This document shows positions 40,990 through 50,588 of a stretch of DNA of 64,000 nucleotides, in pieces; the stretch's first letter is position 1, and each line of letters begins with the position of its first letter. The DNA is taken from assembly GCA_026390575.1 (NCBI GenBank), contig JAPLFR010000001.1, positions 62,001 through 126,000 of the forward strand, in the 5' to 3' direction. This DNA comes from Ignavibacteriales bacterium (GTDB lineage: Bacteria; Bacteroidota; Ignavibacteria; UBA10030). The notes below the pieces were generated by a model. It had not been told where the DNA came from. It made no database searches and saw nothing but the letters and a program-made list of their open reading frames with translations. The position numbers were made by a program, and so were the translations under genes.

Positions 40990-42684
40990 AAAAATACTAT
41001 GACGACGAACGAGAAAAACGATTTTATCCGCGAGATCATTGATGAAGATCTCAAGACCAATAAGTTTGAAGGGCGCGTGCATACGCGTTTCCCTCCCGAA
41101 CCCAACGGCTATCTTCATATAGGTCACGCCAAATCCATTCGCTTGAATTATGGAATTGCCGAAGACTACAACGGCAAATTCAATCTCCGGTTTGACGACA
41201 CCAATCCCGAGAAAGAAGAACAGGAATATGTCGACTCCATCATCGAAGATGTAAAATGGTTAGGCGGCGATTTTGAAGATCGCCTGTTCTACGCTTCGGA
41301 TTATTTTGATCAAATGTACCAATTAGCTGTCGCACTCATCAAAAAAGGAAAAGCGTATGTTTGTGATCTTTCCGCCGATGAAATCCGCGCGACACGCGGA
41401 ACGCTGACAGAATCCGGCAAAGAAAGTCCGTACCGGAATAGAACGGCAGAAGAAAACCTCATTTTATTTGAACAAATGCGTAAAGGAGAAATTCCGGATG
41501 GAACGAAAACCTTGCGCGCCAAGATTGATATGGCATCGCCGAATATCAATCTTCGTGATCCGATTATGTACAGGATTGTTCATGAAGGACATCACCGGCA
41601 GGGCAACAAGTGGTGTGTTTATCCGACGTATGATTGGGCGCATGGCATTGAAGATTCCATTGAAGGAATTACGCATTCCATCTGCACGCTCGAATTTGAA
41701 AATCATCGTCCGCTGTACGATTGGTATATTAATGAATTAGGTATCTATCATCCCCAGCAGATCGAATTTGCACGGCTCAATATTACTTATACCGTATTGA
41801 GCAAACGAAGGTTGCTTCAGCTTGTACAGGAAAAACATGTCTCCGGGTGGGACGATCCGCGCATGCCGACCATTGTGGGTTATCGTCGACGCGGTTACAC
41901 ATCAGAATCAATCAAAGTATTCTGCGATAAAATTGGTGTCTCTAAAAAAGACAGCATCATCGATGTGGCAATGTTAGAGTGGAGTATTCGCGAGGATTTG
42001 AATAAACACGCTCAACGTGCAATGGCTGTGTTGAACCCGGTTAAAGTGATTATCACCAATTATCCTGAAGATAAAATTGAAGAACTTCCAGCGGTCAATA
42101 ATCCCGAAGACGAATCGGCAGGTACGCGAATAGTTCCATTCGGCAGGGAATTGTTCATCGAGCAAGATGATTTCCGCGAAGTACCGCCGCCAAAATATTT
42201 TCGGTTATCGCCGGGAACAGAAGTTCGGCTTCGGTATGCATATATCATCAAGTGCGAGAAAGTCATCAAGGATGCACAGGGAAATATTGTAGAAATTCAT
42301 TGCACATACGATCCACAGACAAAAAGCGGTTTGCCGACTGCCAACCGAAAAGTGAAAGCAACCATTCACTGGGTTTCTGTCCATGATGCTGTCAATGCAG
42401 AAGTGCGATTGTACGACCGCCTTTTTAATAAAGAGAATCCTGATGATGTTGAAGAAGGGAAGGATTTTCTCTCCAATCTTAATCCGAATTCTTTACAGGT
42501 GCTCACTCATTGTAAAGTGGAACCCATGCTTGGCACAGCAGCACCGGGAGACCGATTCCAATTCGAAAGAACAGGATACTTTTGTGCAGACGTGAAAGAC
42601 TCGAGACCGGGTGCACCGGTCTTTAACCGTATCGTCACACTGAAGGATACATGGGCGAAGATTGTGCAGCAGGGGAAGAAGTAG
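40975..42684 (+). CDS. glnS: Glutaminyl-tRNA synthetase
   Basis: 569 aa class I synthetase that charges tRNA-Gln. The HIGH motif is in [20 protein letters not shown] (about 48-51) and the KMSKS-equivalent in [13 protein letters not shown] (about 273-277). [19 protein letters not shown] and the C-terminal anticodon-binding beta-barrels (ending in [18 protein letters not shown]) are also typical of GlnRS rather than GluRS. Length is normal. Starts at 40975 or at ATG 40999 ([14 protein letters not shown]) are both possible. Its leader is duplicated 4.2 kb upstream. Confidence 0.97.
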   Translation: MNRELKNTMTTNEKNDFIREIIDEDLKTNKFEGRVHTRFPPEPNGYLHIGHAKSIRLNYGIAEDYNGKFNLRFDDTNPEKEEQEYVDSIIEDVKWLGGDFEDRLFYASDYFDQMYQLAVALIKKGKAYVCDLSADEIRATRGTLTESGKESPYRNRTAEENLILFEQMRKGEIPDGTKTLRAKIDMASPNINLRDPIMYRIVHEGHHRQGNKWCVYPTYDWAHGIEDSIEGITHSICTLEFENHRPLYDWYINELGIYHPQQIEFARLNITYTVLSKRRLLQLVQEKHVSGWDDPRMPTIVGYRRRGYTSESIKVFCDKIGVSKKDSIIDVAMLEWSIREDLNKHAQRAMAVLNPVKVIITNYPEDKIEELPAVNNPEDESAGTRIVPFGRELFIEQDDFREVPPPKYFRLSPGTEVRLRYAYIIKCEKVIKDAQGNIVEIHCTYDPQTKSGLPTANRKVKATIHWVSVHDAVNAEVRLYDRLFNKENPDDVEEGKDFLSNLNPNSLQVLTHCKVEPMLGTAAPGDRFQFERTGYFCADVKDSRPGAPVFNRIVTLKDTWAKIVQQGKK

Positions 42685-43046
42685 TGTTTTCCTCGCACCA
42701 TTCGATCAAATCAATATTTCTTAAGGAATGAATCACTTATTGACTTGAATCACATTCTGTTTGACCTTCTTAAATTGTGTACCGTCATTAAGGTTATCCT
42801 CAAAATTTTTTATTCTAACACTTCAGTAATCCTACAAAAAGAAAAGCCGAAAGGCGGGACCAAGTTTTTTTACGCAACAGGCAGTGTGTTTGCTACAAAC
42901 ATAAGGAGAGAGTTATGTTTGCGAAATCATTCATCACTATTGCTGTGAAGGCATGTCCAATGGTTACACAAAGATTGCCGAGTGATGAATAATATTCAGG
43001 AAGAATGGCGCAAGTACTGCGTCAATCCTGCTGGGGAAAAGATTCA
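42685..43046. other. Gap after glnS with a possible 25-codon frame
   Basis: About 360 bp with no firm gene. A short frame at 42915-42992 (MFAKSFITIAVKACPMVTQR) has a good AAGGAGAG ribosome-binding site seven bases upstream, so a leader-like micropeptide is possible but unproven. A GCC-GAAA-GGC hairpin lies at about 42845-42856, just before it. Confidence 0.3.
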
Positions 43047-43694
43047 TTAGAGCTTTAATAATTCATCAACCGAAATTGCCGATAAATCTTGTACAACAGT
43101 ATCGGCATTAGGAAGCCTTTCCTTTGTGCCAATCCCGAGCGCTTTCATGCCGGCTCGCATTGCAGATTCGATGCCGGCAATTGCATCCTCTACGACAAGA
43201 CAGTGAGCAGGGGAGATGCCAACCTTCTTTGCAGCAAGGAGAAAAACTTCAGGATCTGGTTTGGAGTTCTCGATCTGATGTCCATCAATAATAGCATCGA
43301 GTAAATGCTCGATCTTCACTTGTTTGATAATACTCACGGCATTGCGGCTGTTGGATGCAACGGCAGTCTTGATTCCCCGCTTTCTCAATTCGTGCAGTGC
43401 AGAAAGAGCGCCCGGTAAAAGCACTTCCGTGGATACCGATGAAAGAGATTCGACAAAATATCTGTTCTTCCTATCGGCGAGTTCCTTTTTCTGCTCAGGA
43501 GTGTAAATTTTCCCGGATGCTTTCGTGATGATTTCAATGCATTCCATTCTTGCTACGCCGCGGAATTTATGATTAAATTCATGATCGAAAAAATCAAATC
43601 CTTCTTCAGCTGACAACTTTTTCCACGAGCGATAATGATATTCATCAGTCGAAACCAATACCCCGTCGAGATCAAACAGAACAGCTTTTATCAT
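43047..43694 (-). CDS. pgmB: Beta-phosphoglucomutase (HAD superfamily)
   Basis: 215 aa. HAD motif I is VLFDLDGVLVSTDEYHYRSW, where the first Asp is the nucleophile and the following YHY..W cap residues are typical of beta-phosphoglucomutase. Motif II is in AVASNSRNA, the Lys in NSKPDPEVFLLAAKK, and motif IV in CLVVEDAIAGIESA. It interconverts beta-glucose 1-phosphate and glucose 6-phosphate, usually after maltose or trehalose phosphorolysis. No phosphorylase is nearby. The start codon has no clear Shine-Dalgarno site. Confidence 0.88.
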   Translation of the reverse strand: MIKAVLFDLDGVLVSTDEYHYRSWKKLSAEEGFDFFDHEFNHKFRGVARMECIEIITKASGKIYTPEQKKELADRKNRYFVESLSSVSTEVLLPGALSALHELRKRGIKTAVASNSRNAVSIIKQVKIEHLLDAIIDGHQIENSKPDPEVFLLAAKKVGISPAHCLVVEDAIAGIESAMRAGMKALGIGTKERLPNADTVVQDLSAISVDELLKL

Positions 43695-43895
43695 TGAATA
43701 AGTTACTCCAGTTCACGTATGATTGCTCTGAATGTATAAGTAAGATACGGAGAAGTCCAATTATTTCAAAAACGAATCTGATGCTTGATTTCATGAAAAC
43801 TAATTGCTACAATCTTGCAATCTAAAGTTGTGTCCAATGAGTGCCAATATTCCGTACTAGAAATTCCCCATCGCAATTATCAAGGTAGAATTTCG

Positions 43896-45383
43896 ATGAT
43901 TGATACACTAAAGCGCTTCTGGAACGAGCATCCGCTGCTTGCGATCATTCTGATTGCTTTCATTCCGCGTCTCGTTGCTGCTGTTTTCTCTAAAGGGTAC
44001 GGTATGCACGATGACCACTTCGGTCCTATCGAGCAGCCATTTATTATTATGCAGGATATAAGTTACTGGACGAGTCGGACAACGCCTCACGGGCATAGTA
44101 TTGTTTATCCATGTATGCACTTCGCTTACTTGAATATCTGTGAGACTGTTGGGCTTCAAGATCCCCAAGCAAAGATGTATCTTGTGCGTTTCCTTCATGC
44201 ACTTTATTCGCTGCTGATTGTGTTTTTCGGCTATAAGATTGCTGAGGTGGTGAGTAACAAGCAGACGGCAAAGAAGGCAGGGCTTCTTCTAGCACTCTTC
44301 TGGGCGTTTCCTTTCCTGAGTGTCCGTAATCTTATCGAAATGGTTTGTATCCCGCCGCTGATGGCAGGGTTCTTCTATGCGCTCACTTCCAAAGAAAAAT
44401 TGCGAAATGCCTTTGTTGCGGGTTTGTGGTTCGGACTCGCATTCGTATTCCGCTATCAAACGCTTTCTATCACGGGTACGTTAGGGTTGATGTTGCTCTT
44501 TCGTAAAGAGTTCAAACAGATGGCGCTGCTTGCCTGCGGCTTTCTTGTAACAGCAATTGTGATACAGGGCAGCGCAGATATTTTCGCATGGGGATATCCA
44601 TTTGCTTCGTTCCTTGAATACGTTGGTTACAACGCAACGCATGGACAGGATTACACAACGGGGCCATGGTATAACTATTCTTTACTGATACTCGGCGCTC
44701 TCATTCCGCCGATGAGCTTCTTGCTGTTGTATGGATTTTTCAGGAACTGGCGAAAAACTTTGCTGATATTGTTGCCCGTGATGGTGTTTTTTATCACGCA
44801 TTCTCTTTTCCCAAACAAACAAGAACGATTTATCTTTCCTGTTGTGCCGTTGATCTTGCTGTTGAGCGTTGTGGGGTGGGAAGAATTTGTAAAAGGGTCA
44901 GCATTCTGGTCGCGTCATAGAATCGCATTGAAGTCTTTGTGGACTTGGTTCTGGATTATCAATTTTATTCTTCTTATACCGTTCACGCTCTACTATTCAA
45001 AAAAGTCCAGAGTGGAGGCGATGTATACGCTGCATGGAAAACCGGTGAGTGGAATAGTTATGGTCGGTGGAAAATTAGGCGTACCACAACCGCCCATGTT
45101 CTATTCCGGCGTGTATCCGATTCCGATTTATTATGTTAATGACGATGCGCAGCTTGTCCCGTTGAAAACAGAGCTTGACAATAAAACATTTCACCCGAAT
45201 TATGTCATCTTTTTTGGAAGGGAAGACATTGACAAGCGTGTGCAGCATATCGAATCTTTGTTGAAATTGAAAATTACACTTCTGCGGCGGATTGAACCAA
45301 GCTTTCTGGATGATATATTCTATCGACTCAATCCTAGAAACAACAAGAATGAAACGAGCTTTGTCTTCAAAATTGATATGTGA
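43896..45383 (+). CDS. GT-C membrane glycosyltransferase (GT22/ALG9-like)
   Basis: 495 aa from ATG 43896 (AAGG ten bases upstream); an earlier TTG extension has no support. The first loop carries the acidic pair MHDDHF expected of dolichyl/undecaprenyl-phosphate-sugar-using GT-C enzymes, and about ten membrane helices follow. THSLFPNKQERFIFPVVPL resembles the HKE-RF-FP motif of ALG9/PIG-B (GT22) mannosyltransferases. A soluble C-terminal part (about 390-495) follows. The donor and acceptor are unknown; cell-envelope or protein glycosylation is likely. Confidence 0.75.
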   Translation: MIDTLKRFWNEHPLLAIILIAFIPRLVAAVFSKGYGMHDDHFGPIEQPFIIMQDISYWTSRTTPHGHSIVYPCMHFAYLNICETVGLQDPQAKMYLVRFLHALYSLLIVFFGYKIAEVVSNKQTAKKAGLLLALFWAFPFLSVRNLIEMVCIPPLMAGFFYALTSKEKLRNAFVAGLWFGLAFVFRYQTLSITGTLGLMLLFRKEFKQMALLACGFLVTAIVIQGSADIFAWGYPFASFLEYVGYNATHGQDYTTGPWYNYSLLILGALIPPMSFLLLYGFFRNWRKTLLILLPVMVFFITHSLFPNKQERFIFPVVPLILLLSVVGWEEFVKGSAFWSRHRIALKSLWTWFWIINFILLIPFTLYYSKKSRVEAMYTLHGKPVSGIVMVGGKLGVPQPPMFYSGVYPIPIYYVNDDAQLVPLKTELDNKTFHPNYVIFFGREDIDKRVQHIESLLKLKITLLRRIEPSFLDDIFYRLNPRNNKNETSFVFKIDM

Positions 45384-45473
45384 GAGAAGGGAACAAACTA
45401 TGTGAACATGATTGTTAGAAATAGCGAATGAAGAATCTTGTTTCTACAGTCATTATACAAAGGGAAGAACTCT

Positions 45474-46463
<990 letters not shown>

Positions 46464-46560
46464 CAGGCTCACCTGAGTTGTGGTTGTTGCGAACGGGATA
46501 AAAAATCTTTTTCTTTTTTCACACGAAGAGTTGTTGCTTCATCTAGAAAAATACTTGGCT

Positions 46561-46593
46561 TAAAACACAAAACCCCATCTCATCGACGGGGTT
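46561..46593 (-). terminator. Terminator of the cold-shock gene
   Basis: AACCCC (46571-46576) pairs with GGGGTT (46588-46593), with additional GTC/GAT pairing inside. On the minus strand it lies 25 bp after the csp stop and is followed by TTTTGTGTTTT. Confidence 0.75.
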
Positions 46594-46618
46594 CTGTTGG
46601 TTAACGCTAAATGGTTTC

Positions 46619-46822
46619 TTAGGAAACCACAGAAACGTTTGCAGCTTGGAGGCCTTTCGGTCCTTGCTGAACTTCAAACTCTACTTTGTCACCCTCATTG
46701 AGTGTCTTGTAGCCATTGCTGGTAATTGCTTTGAAGTGGACGAATACATCTTCGCCGCTTGCACGTGAAATGAAACCAAAACCTTTGGCTCCATTGAACC
46801 ATTTGACTGTTCCTTTTTCCAT
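46619..46822 (-). CDS. Cold-shock-domain protein (CspA family)
   Basis: 67 aa single-strand nucleic-acid-binding protein with RNP1 KGFGFI and RNP2 VFVHF in the standard spacing, starting [20 protein letters not shown] and ending LQAANVSVV. It acts as an RNA chaperone. AAAGGA precedes the ATG. The region upstream on the minus strand is a long gene-free stretch, as usual for csp 5' leaders. Confidence 0.97.
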   Translation of the reverse strand: MEKGTVKWFNGAKGFGFISRASGEDVFVHFKAITSNGYKTLNEGDKVEFEVQQGPKGLQAANVSVVS

Positions 46823-47223
46823 GGAACATATCCTTTCATAAAGATTGTAAAACCGGCCGACCGCCGGCAGGGTGTACGCCGTACTCTACTCAAAAACACT
46901 TTTACTGGATTGATACGGCCCAAAGAAGTCGGTAACATCTTTATGGAGGTGTTCAAACCAACGGAATGAAAGGAACCACCAACAGACGACTCGAAACAGG
47001 ACTTACTCTACAGAAAAGGTCTCCCGAGGGAGCCATAACGGTGTACTGTTATTTGACGTTAATAAGATACAGAAGATATTTGACAATACCAAATGATTTT
47101 TTAAGAAAAATTCACGTAATAACTCAAGAAAAATGTGATTCTACGAATTTAATGTCAATACTTCTTGTTACCACGTCATTATCTATGCACAACTGCGGAC
47201 CGATATAAATAAAACATCTATGG
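46823..47223. other. Leader of the cold-shock gene plus unassigned DNA
   Basis: Near the csp start is a GC-rich palindrome (ACCGGCCGACCGCCGGC, about 46853-46869) followed by GTACGCCGTAC. No gene is supported in the remaining bases. The far end merges into the pectinesterase remnant. Confidence 0.4.
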
Positions 47224-48205
47224 ATATGAGACGGGACTGGTGTGCAGCCGTGTTAACATTGATTCGTTTGTTACAGACATTACATGTGCTAATCTTACAA
47301 TCTATAATAATTACAGTTCTTTACTTCATACTGAAGAACATCGGTTTGCAATTCGTGGTAGTGGAACGTGCGTGCTTATTATAAATTGTACCATCATAGC
47401 CGATGGTGGAGACACGCTCAGTCTCTGGAATAAAATGAACGGCATGTATTGCTATGTCAATTGCTATTTCGAAGGAGGCGTTGATTATGTCTGTCCATGC
47501 GGGTGATGTTATATTACCGATAGTAATTTTTTTAGACACATCCTTAGCGCAAGAATATGGTATGATGGCAATGCAGATAAGAATCAGAAATTTATTATCC
47601 GCTGCTCTTCTTTCGATGGCGTGGATGGATTTCCACTCGGTCGCAACCATCGAGACGGGCGAAATTTTTACTTGATTGCAAATTCTCGCATGCGATGACA
47701 GATACGGCAATTTATTGGGATGAAAGCAGCACAACACAATGGAAGTGGGGGGCGGCATTATTATTACTACTGCCACCGCGATGGCGGCGATTTCGCTTGG
47801 TTCAAAAAAAATTTAGAAACAGCCGAAACCGTTCCAAAAGAAAATGAGATCACTGCAACATAGACACTCAATGGCAAATGGGATCCGGAAGCAACAATGC
47901 CATCTGTTCTGCCGATGGTGTCTTTACCGCAACCGAGAGATGACGTAATGCAGATTCAGAGGAATTTATTCGCTCTAAATTGGGTGCCTGCAAGAAATGC
48001 AATCTCACATAAAGTGTATTTTGTAAATACATCAACTCCAAAGTTTACGAAGAATCAGAACAACAATTCGTTGAATCTTGGCAAGTTAAAACCAAAGACG
48101 ACTTTTTACTGGCGTGTCGATGACGTCACTGAATTGGGCATAGTATGGATTTTATTCATTTGTCAAGGTTCATTTCACATTTGCCTGCTTTCTTTTTCTG
48201 CATAA
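47224..48205 (+). pseudogene. Decayed secreted pectinesterase (CE8) with C-terminal Fn3-like domain
   Basis: Fragments in different frames follow pectinesterase order: ITCANLTIYNNYS, then VNCYFEGGVDYVC (the family CYIEGTVDFI strand), then FDGVDGFPLGRNHRDGRNFY, YYYYCHRDGGDFAWFKKNLE and LNGKWDPEA. A domain of the kind LNWVPARNAISHKVYFVNTS and TTFYWRVDDV follows, as in multi-domain secreted esterases. At least three frameshifts or stops separate them, and the N-terminal third is missing. It cannot encode an active enzyme. Confidence 0.8.
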
Positions 48206-48292
48206 AAAGAGGCAGGCAATTTAATTATTCAAGGTGTTTTTCTTGCACGAGATTATTGGTATATTATTTTTCATAAAAGAAGTTGTTTCCAT

Positions 48293-48625
48293 GCCAAAGG
48301 CATTCAAAGTTGTCAGTTGGTCATGGGTTTAACGGAATTGGAAGAAGGCAGTGTTTGGAATACAATGCCTTCCCACACACACCAAAGGCGTTCGGAAGTG
48401 TATATGTACTTCAACGTAGCTCCGGATGCAGTGGTAGTGCATCTGATGGGTCAACCGACTGAGACGCGTCATGTTATTATGCGGAATGGGCAAGCAGTGT
48501 CGAATCCAAGCTGGTCAATTCATTCCGGCGGCGGCACGAGTACTTACAGTTTCATCTGGGCCATGGGCGGCGAGAACCAAGTCTTTGATGATATGGATGG
48601 GGTCACAATGGATGGGTTGAAGTAA
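48293..48625 (+). pseudogene. kduI: Truncated 5-keto-4-deoxyuronate isomerase (KduI) C-terminal part
   Basis: The frame contains [20 protein letters not shown], then [18 protein letters not shown] with the metal-binding His/Glu residues, [19 protein letters not shown] and [18 protein letters not shown], a convincing KduI C-terminal half. A full KduI is about 275 aa; only about 110 remain, and no start is found upstream. It lies between the pectinesterase remnant and intact uxaC, consistent with a former pectin-utilisation operon. Confidence 0.8.
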
Positions 48626-48660
48626 TTAAACGCTGTTCACATAAGAGCGAGGAAGATCGT

Positions 48661-50070
48661 ATGAAAAAAGAATTTATTCATGAAGATTTTTTACTAGACA
48701 CTAAAACCGCATCTAACCTCTATCATACTTATGCGGAACCACTTCCAATCATTGATTACCATTGTCATATTTCGCCAAAAGAAGTTGCGCAGAATCGACA
48801 GTTTGAAAATATGACACAAATCTGGCTTGCCGGCGACCATTACAAATGGAGGGCAATGCGCACTTGTGGTGTAGACGAACGGTTCATCACCGGCAATGCG
48901 TCGGATTGGGAGAAATTTGAATTGTGGGCATGCACGGTGCCTAAGACAATCCGCAATCCATTGTTTCATTGGACACATTTGGAATTGAATCGTCCATTTG
49001 GGATTTCCAGCATGCTGTTAAATGATAAAACGGCGAAAGTGATTTGGGATAAATGTAATGCGAAACTTGCAACGCCGGGTTTTACAACACAAGGTATTGC
49101 AAAACGAATGAATGTCGAGGTGATCTGCACAACGGACGATCCGATTGATTCTCTCGAATATCATGAGGCATATGCAAAGAAAGGAAATGGTTTCACGAAG
49201 ATGCTGCCCGCCTTCCGTCCGGACAAAGCAATGGCAGTGGAAAATGTGGAAGCGTTTCGTTCCTACATCCAGAAATTAGAAACTGCATCAGGAGTTGAAA
49301 TAAAGGATTTTGATTCATTGCTCACAGCAATTCGCGCACGACATGCTTTCTTTCATTTACATGGATGTCGAGTTTCGGATCATGGTCTCGAAACAGTTTA
49401 TGCCGAAGATTACACGGAATCGGAAATCAAATCCATTTTTAAAAAACTCCGTAAGGGAAAAAATCTTGATGGTATCGAGATATTGAAATTCAAGTCAGCA
49501 ATGTTGTATGAATTCGGTGTCATGGATTGTGAGCGGGGATGGATTCAGCAATTCCATCTTGGTGCGCTTCGCAATAATAACTCCAGAATGATGCGTACGC
49601 TTGGTCCAGACACCGGTTTTGATTCGATTGGTGACTTTGAAATGGGGCGAACGTTATCAAGATTTTTAGATAAACTTGACAACGAGAATAAACTTGCCAA
49701 GACGATCATATATAATCTCAATCCCAGGGATAACGAATTGATAACGACGATGATTGGTAACTTCCAGGATGGAAGTGTTCCTGGCAAGCTCCAGTATGGT
49801 GCGGGATGGTGGTTCCTTGATCAACTTGACGGAATGCGAAAACAAATCGAAGCGCTTTCTACGTTGGGCATTTTGGGCCAATTTGTCGGCATGCTTACAG
49901 ACTCCAGAAGCTTCCTTTCGTATCCGCGTCATGAATATTTTCGACGGTTGCTGTGCAATATCTTGGGAAATGAAATCGAAAGAGGACTCATCCCGAATGA
50001 TATGAAACTTATTGGTGGTTTAGTTGAAGACATCAGTTACAACAACGCGAAAAAATATTTTGGTTTCTAA
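48661..50070 (+). CDS. uxaC: Glucuronate/galacturonate isomerase UxaC
   Basis: 469 aa, full length. It converts D-glucuronate to fructuronate or galacturonate to tagaturonate, the first step of uronate catabolism. The metal-site motif is IIDYHCHISPKEV near residue 30; NPLFHWTHLELNRPFGI, ICTTDDPIDSLEYH and AGWWFLDQLDGMRKQIEALS are strongly conserved UxaC blocks. It is the only intact gene of the apparent pectin/uronate cluster, 35 bp after the kduI remnant. It may now serve glucuronate from other sources. Confidence 0.96.
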   Translation: MKKEFIHEDFLLDTKTASNLYHTYAEPLPIIDYHCHISPKEVAQNRQFENMTQIWLAGDHYKWRAMRTCGVDERFITGNASDWEKFELWACTVPKTIRNPLFHWTHLELNRPFGISSMLLNDKTAKVIWDKCNAKLATPGFTTQGIAKRMNVEVICTTDDPIDSLEYHEAYAKKGNGFTKMLPAFRPDKAMAVENVEAFRSYIQKLETASGVEIKDFDSLLTAIRARHAFFHLHGCRVSDHGLETVYAEDYTESEIKSIFKKLRKGKNLDGIEILKFKSAMLYEFGVMDCERGWIQQFHLGALRNNNSRMMRTLGPDTGFDSIGDFEMGRTLSRFLDKLDNENKLAKTIIYNLNPRDNELITTMIGNFQDGSVPGKLQYGAGWWFLDQLDGMRKQIEALSTLGILGQFVGMLTDSRSFLSYPRHEYFRRLLCNILGNEIERGLIPNDMKLIGGLVEDISYNNAKKYFGF

Positions 50071-50588
50071 AAAGAAGAGAAACTCCTTATTTCATTGGAG
50101 CAATTGTTGCAGGGAAAAGGATATGCGATTTGATGCGCTTAATAAACTTTAGTGACAATGGCCTGATTATAAAGGAATAAAACAAACAATGGGCGGCGGC
50201 AACGTTCGAATTGAACGATAGAAACAATGATTACGAAAGCACATTTCAGCACTTTGTTGTCAGTTTCTATCCTTATTCTGCGCCATTCTCCGTTTATCGT
50301 TATCCTATTGTTTATGCTTCCCGTTTTGGTTTTCGCTATAAATTCGACATCAAGGTATGTACTTGCATTTCGATATGCCTTGCTGTAAATTGACTCGGAT
50401 ATGAATGCCAAGTTTTGCAACGGCTGCTTCTGATATTAAGAAAAATCAGCCACATGGCATGGGGGAGTACAACTGTACATAAAATCAGACTATTGTATTC
50501 AAAAATATCTTGGAGGGTGACGTCTTTTTTGTCGAGAGTAAATTGTACGAATTCGAAATCTTAATGCATCTGTTCTCATGAGGTTCTT
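50071..50588. other. Intergenic stretch before the hybrid kinase
   Basis: About 520 bp with no supported gene. A GTACA-AC-TGTAC palindrome lies near 50467. The promoter of the kinase operon should be here. Confidence 0.35.

Noticed and set aside
42838-42870. GCC-GAAA-GGC hairpin followed by GGGACC, reminiscent of a GEMM (c-di-GMP) riboswitch half
   Set aside because: The GGGACGCAAAGC core and the second helix are missing, and no cognate gene follows.
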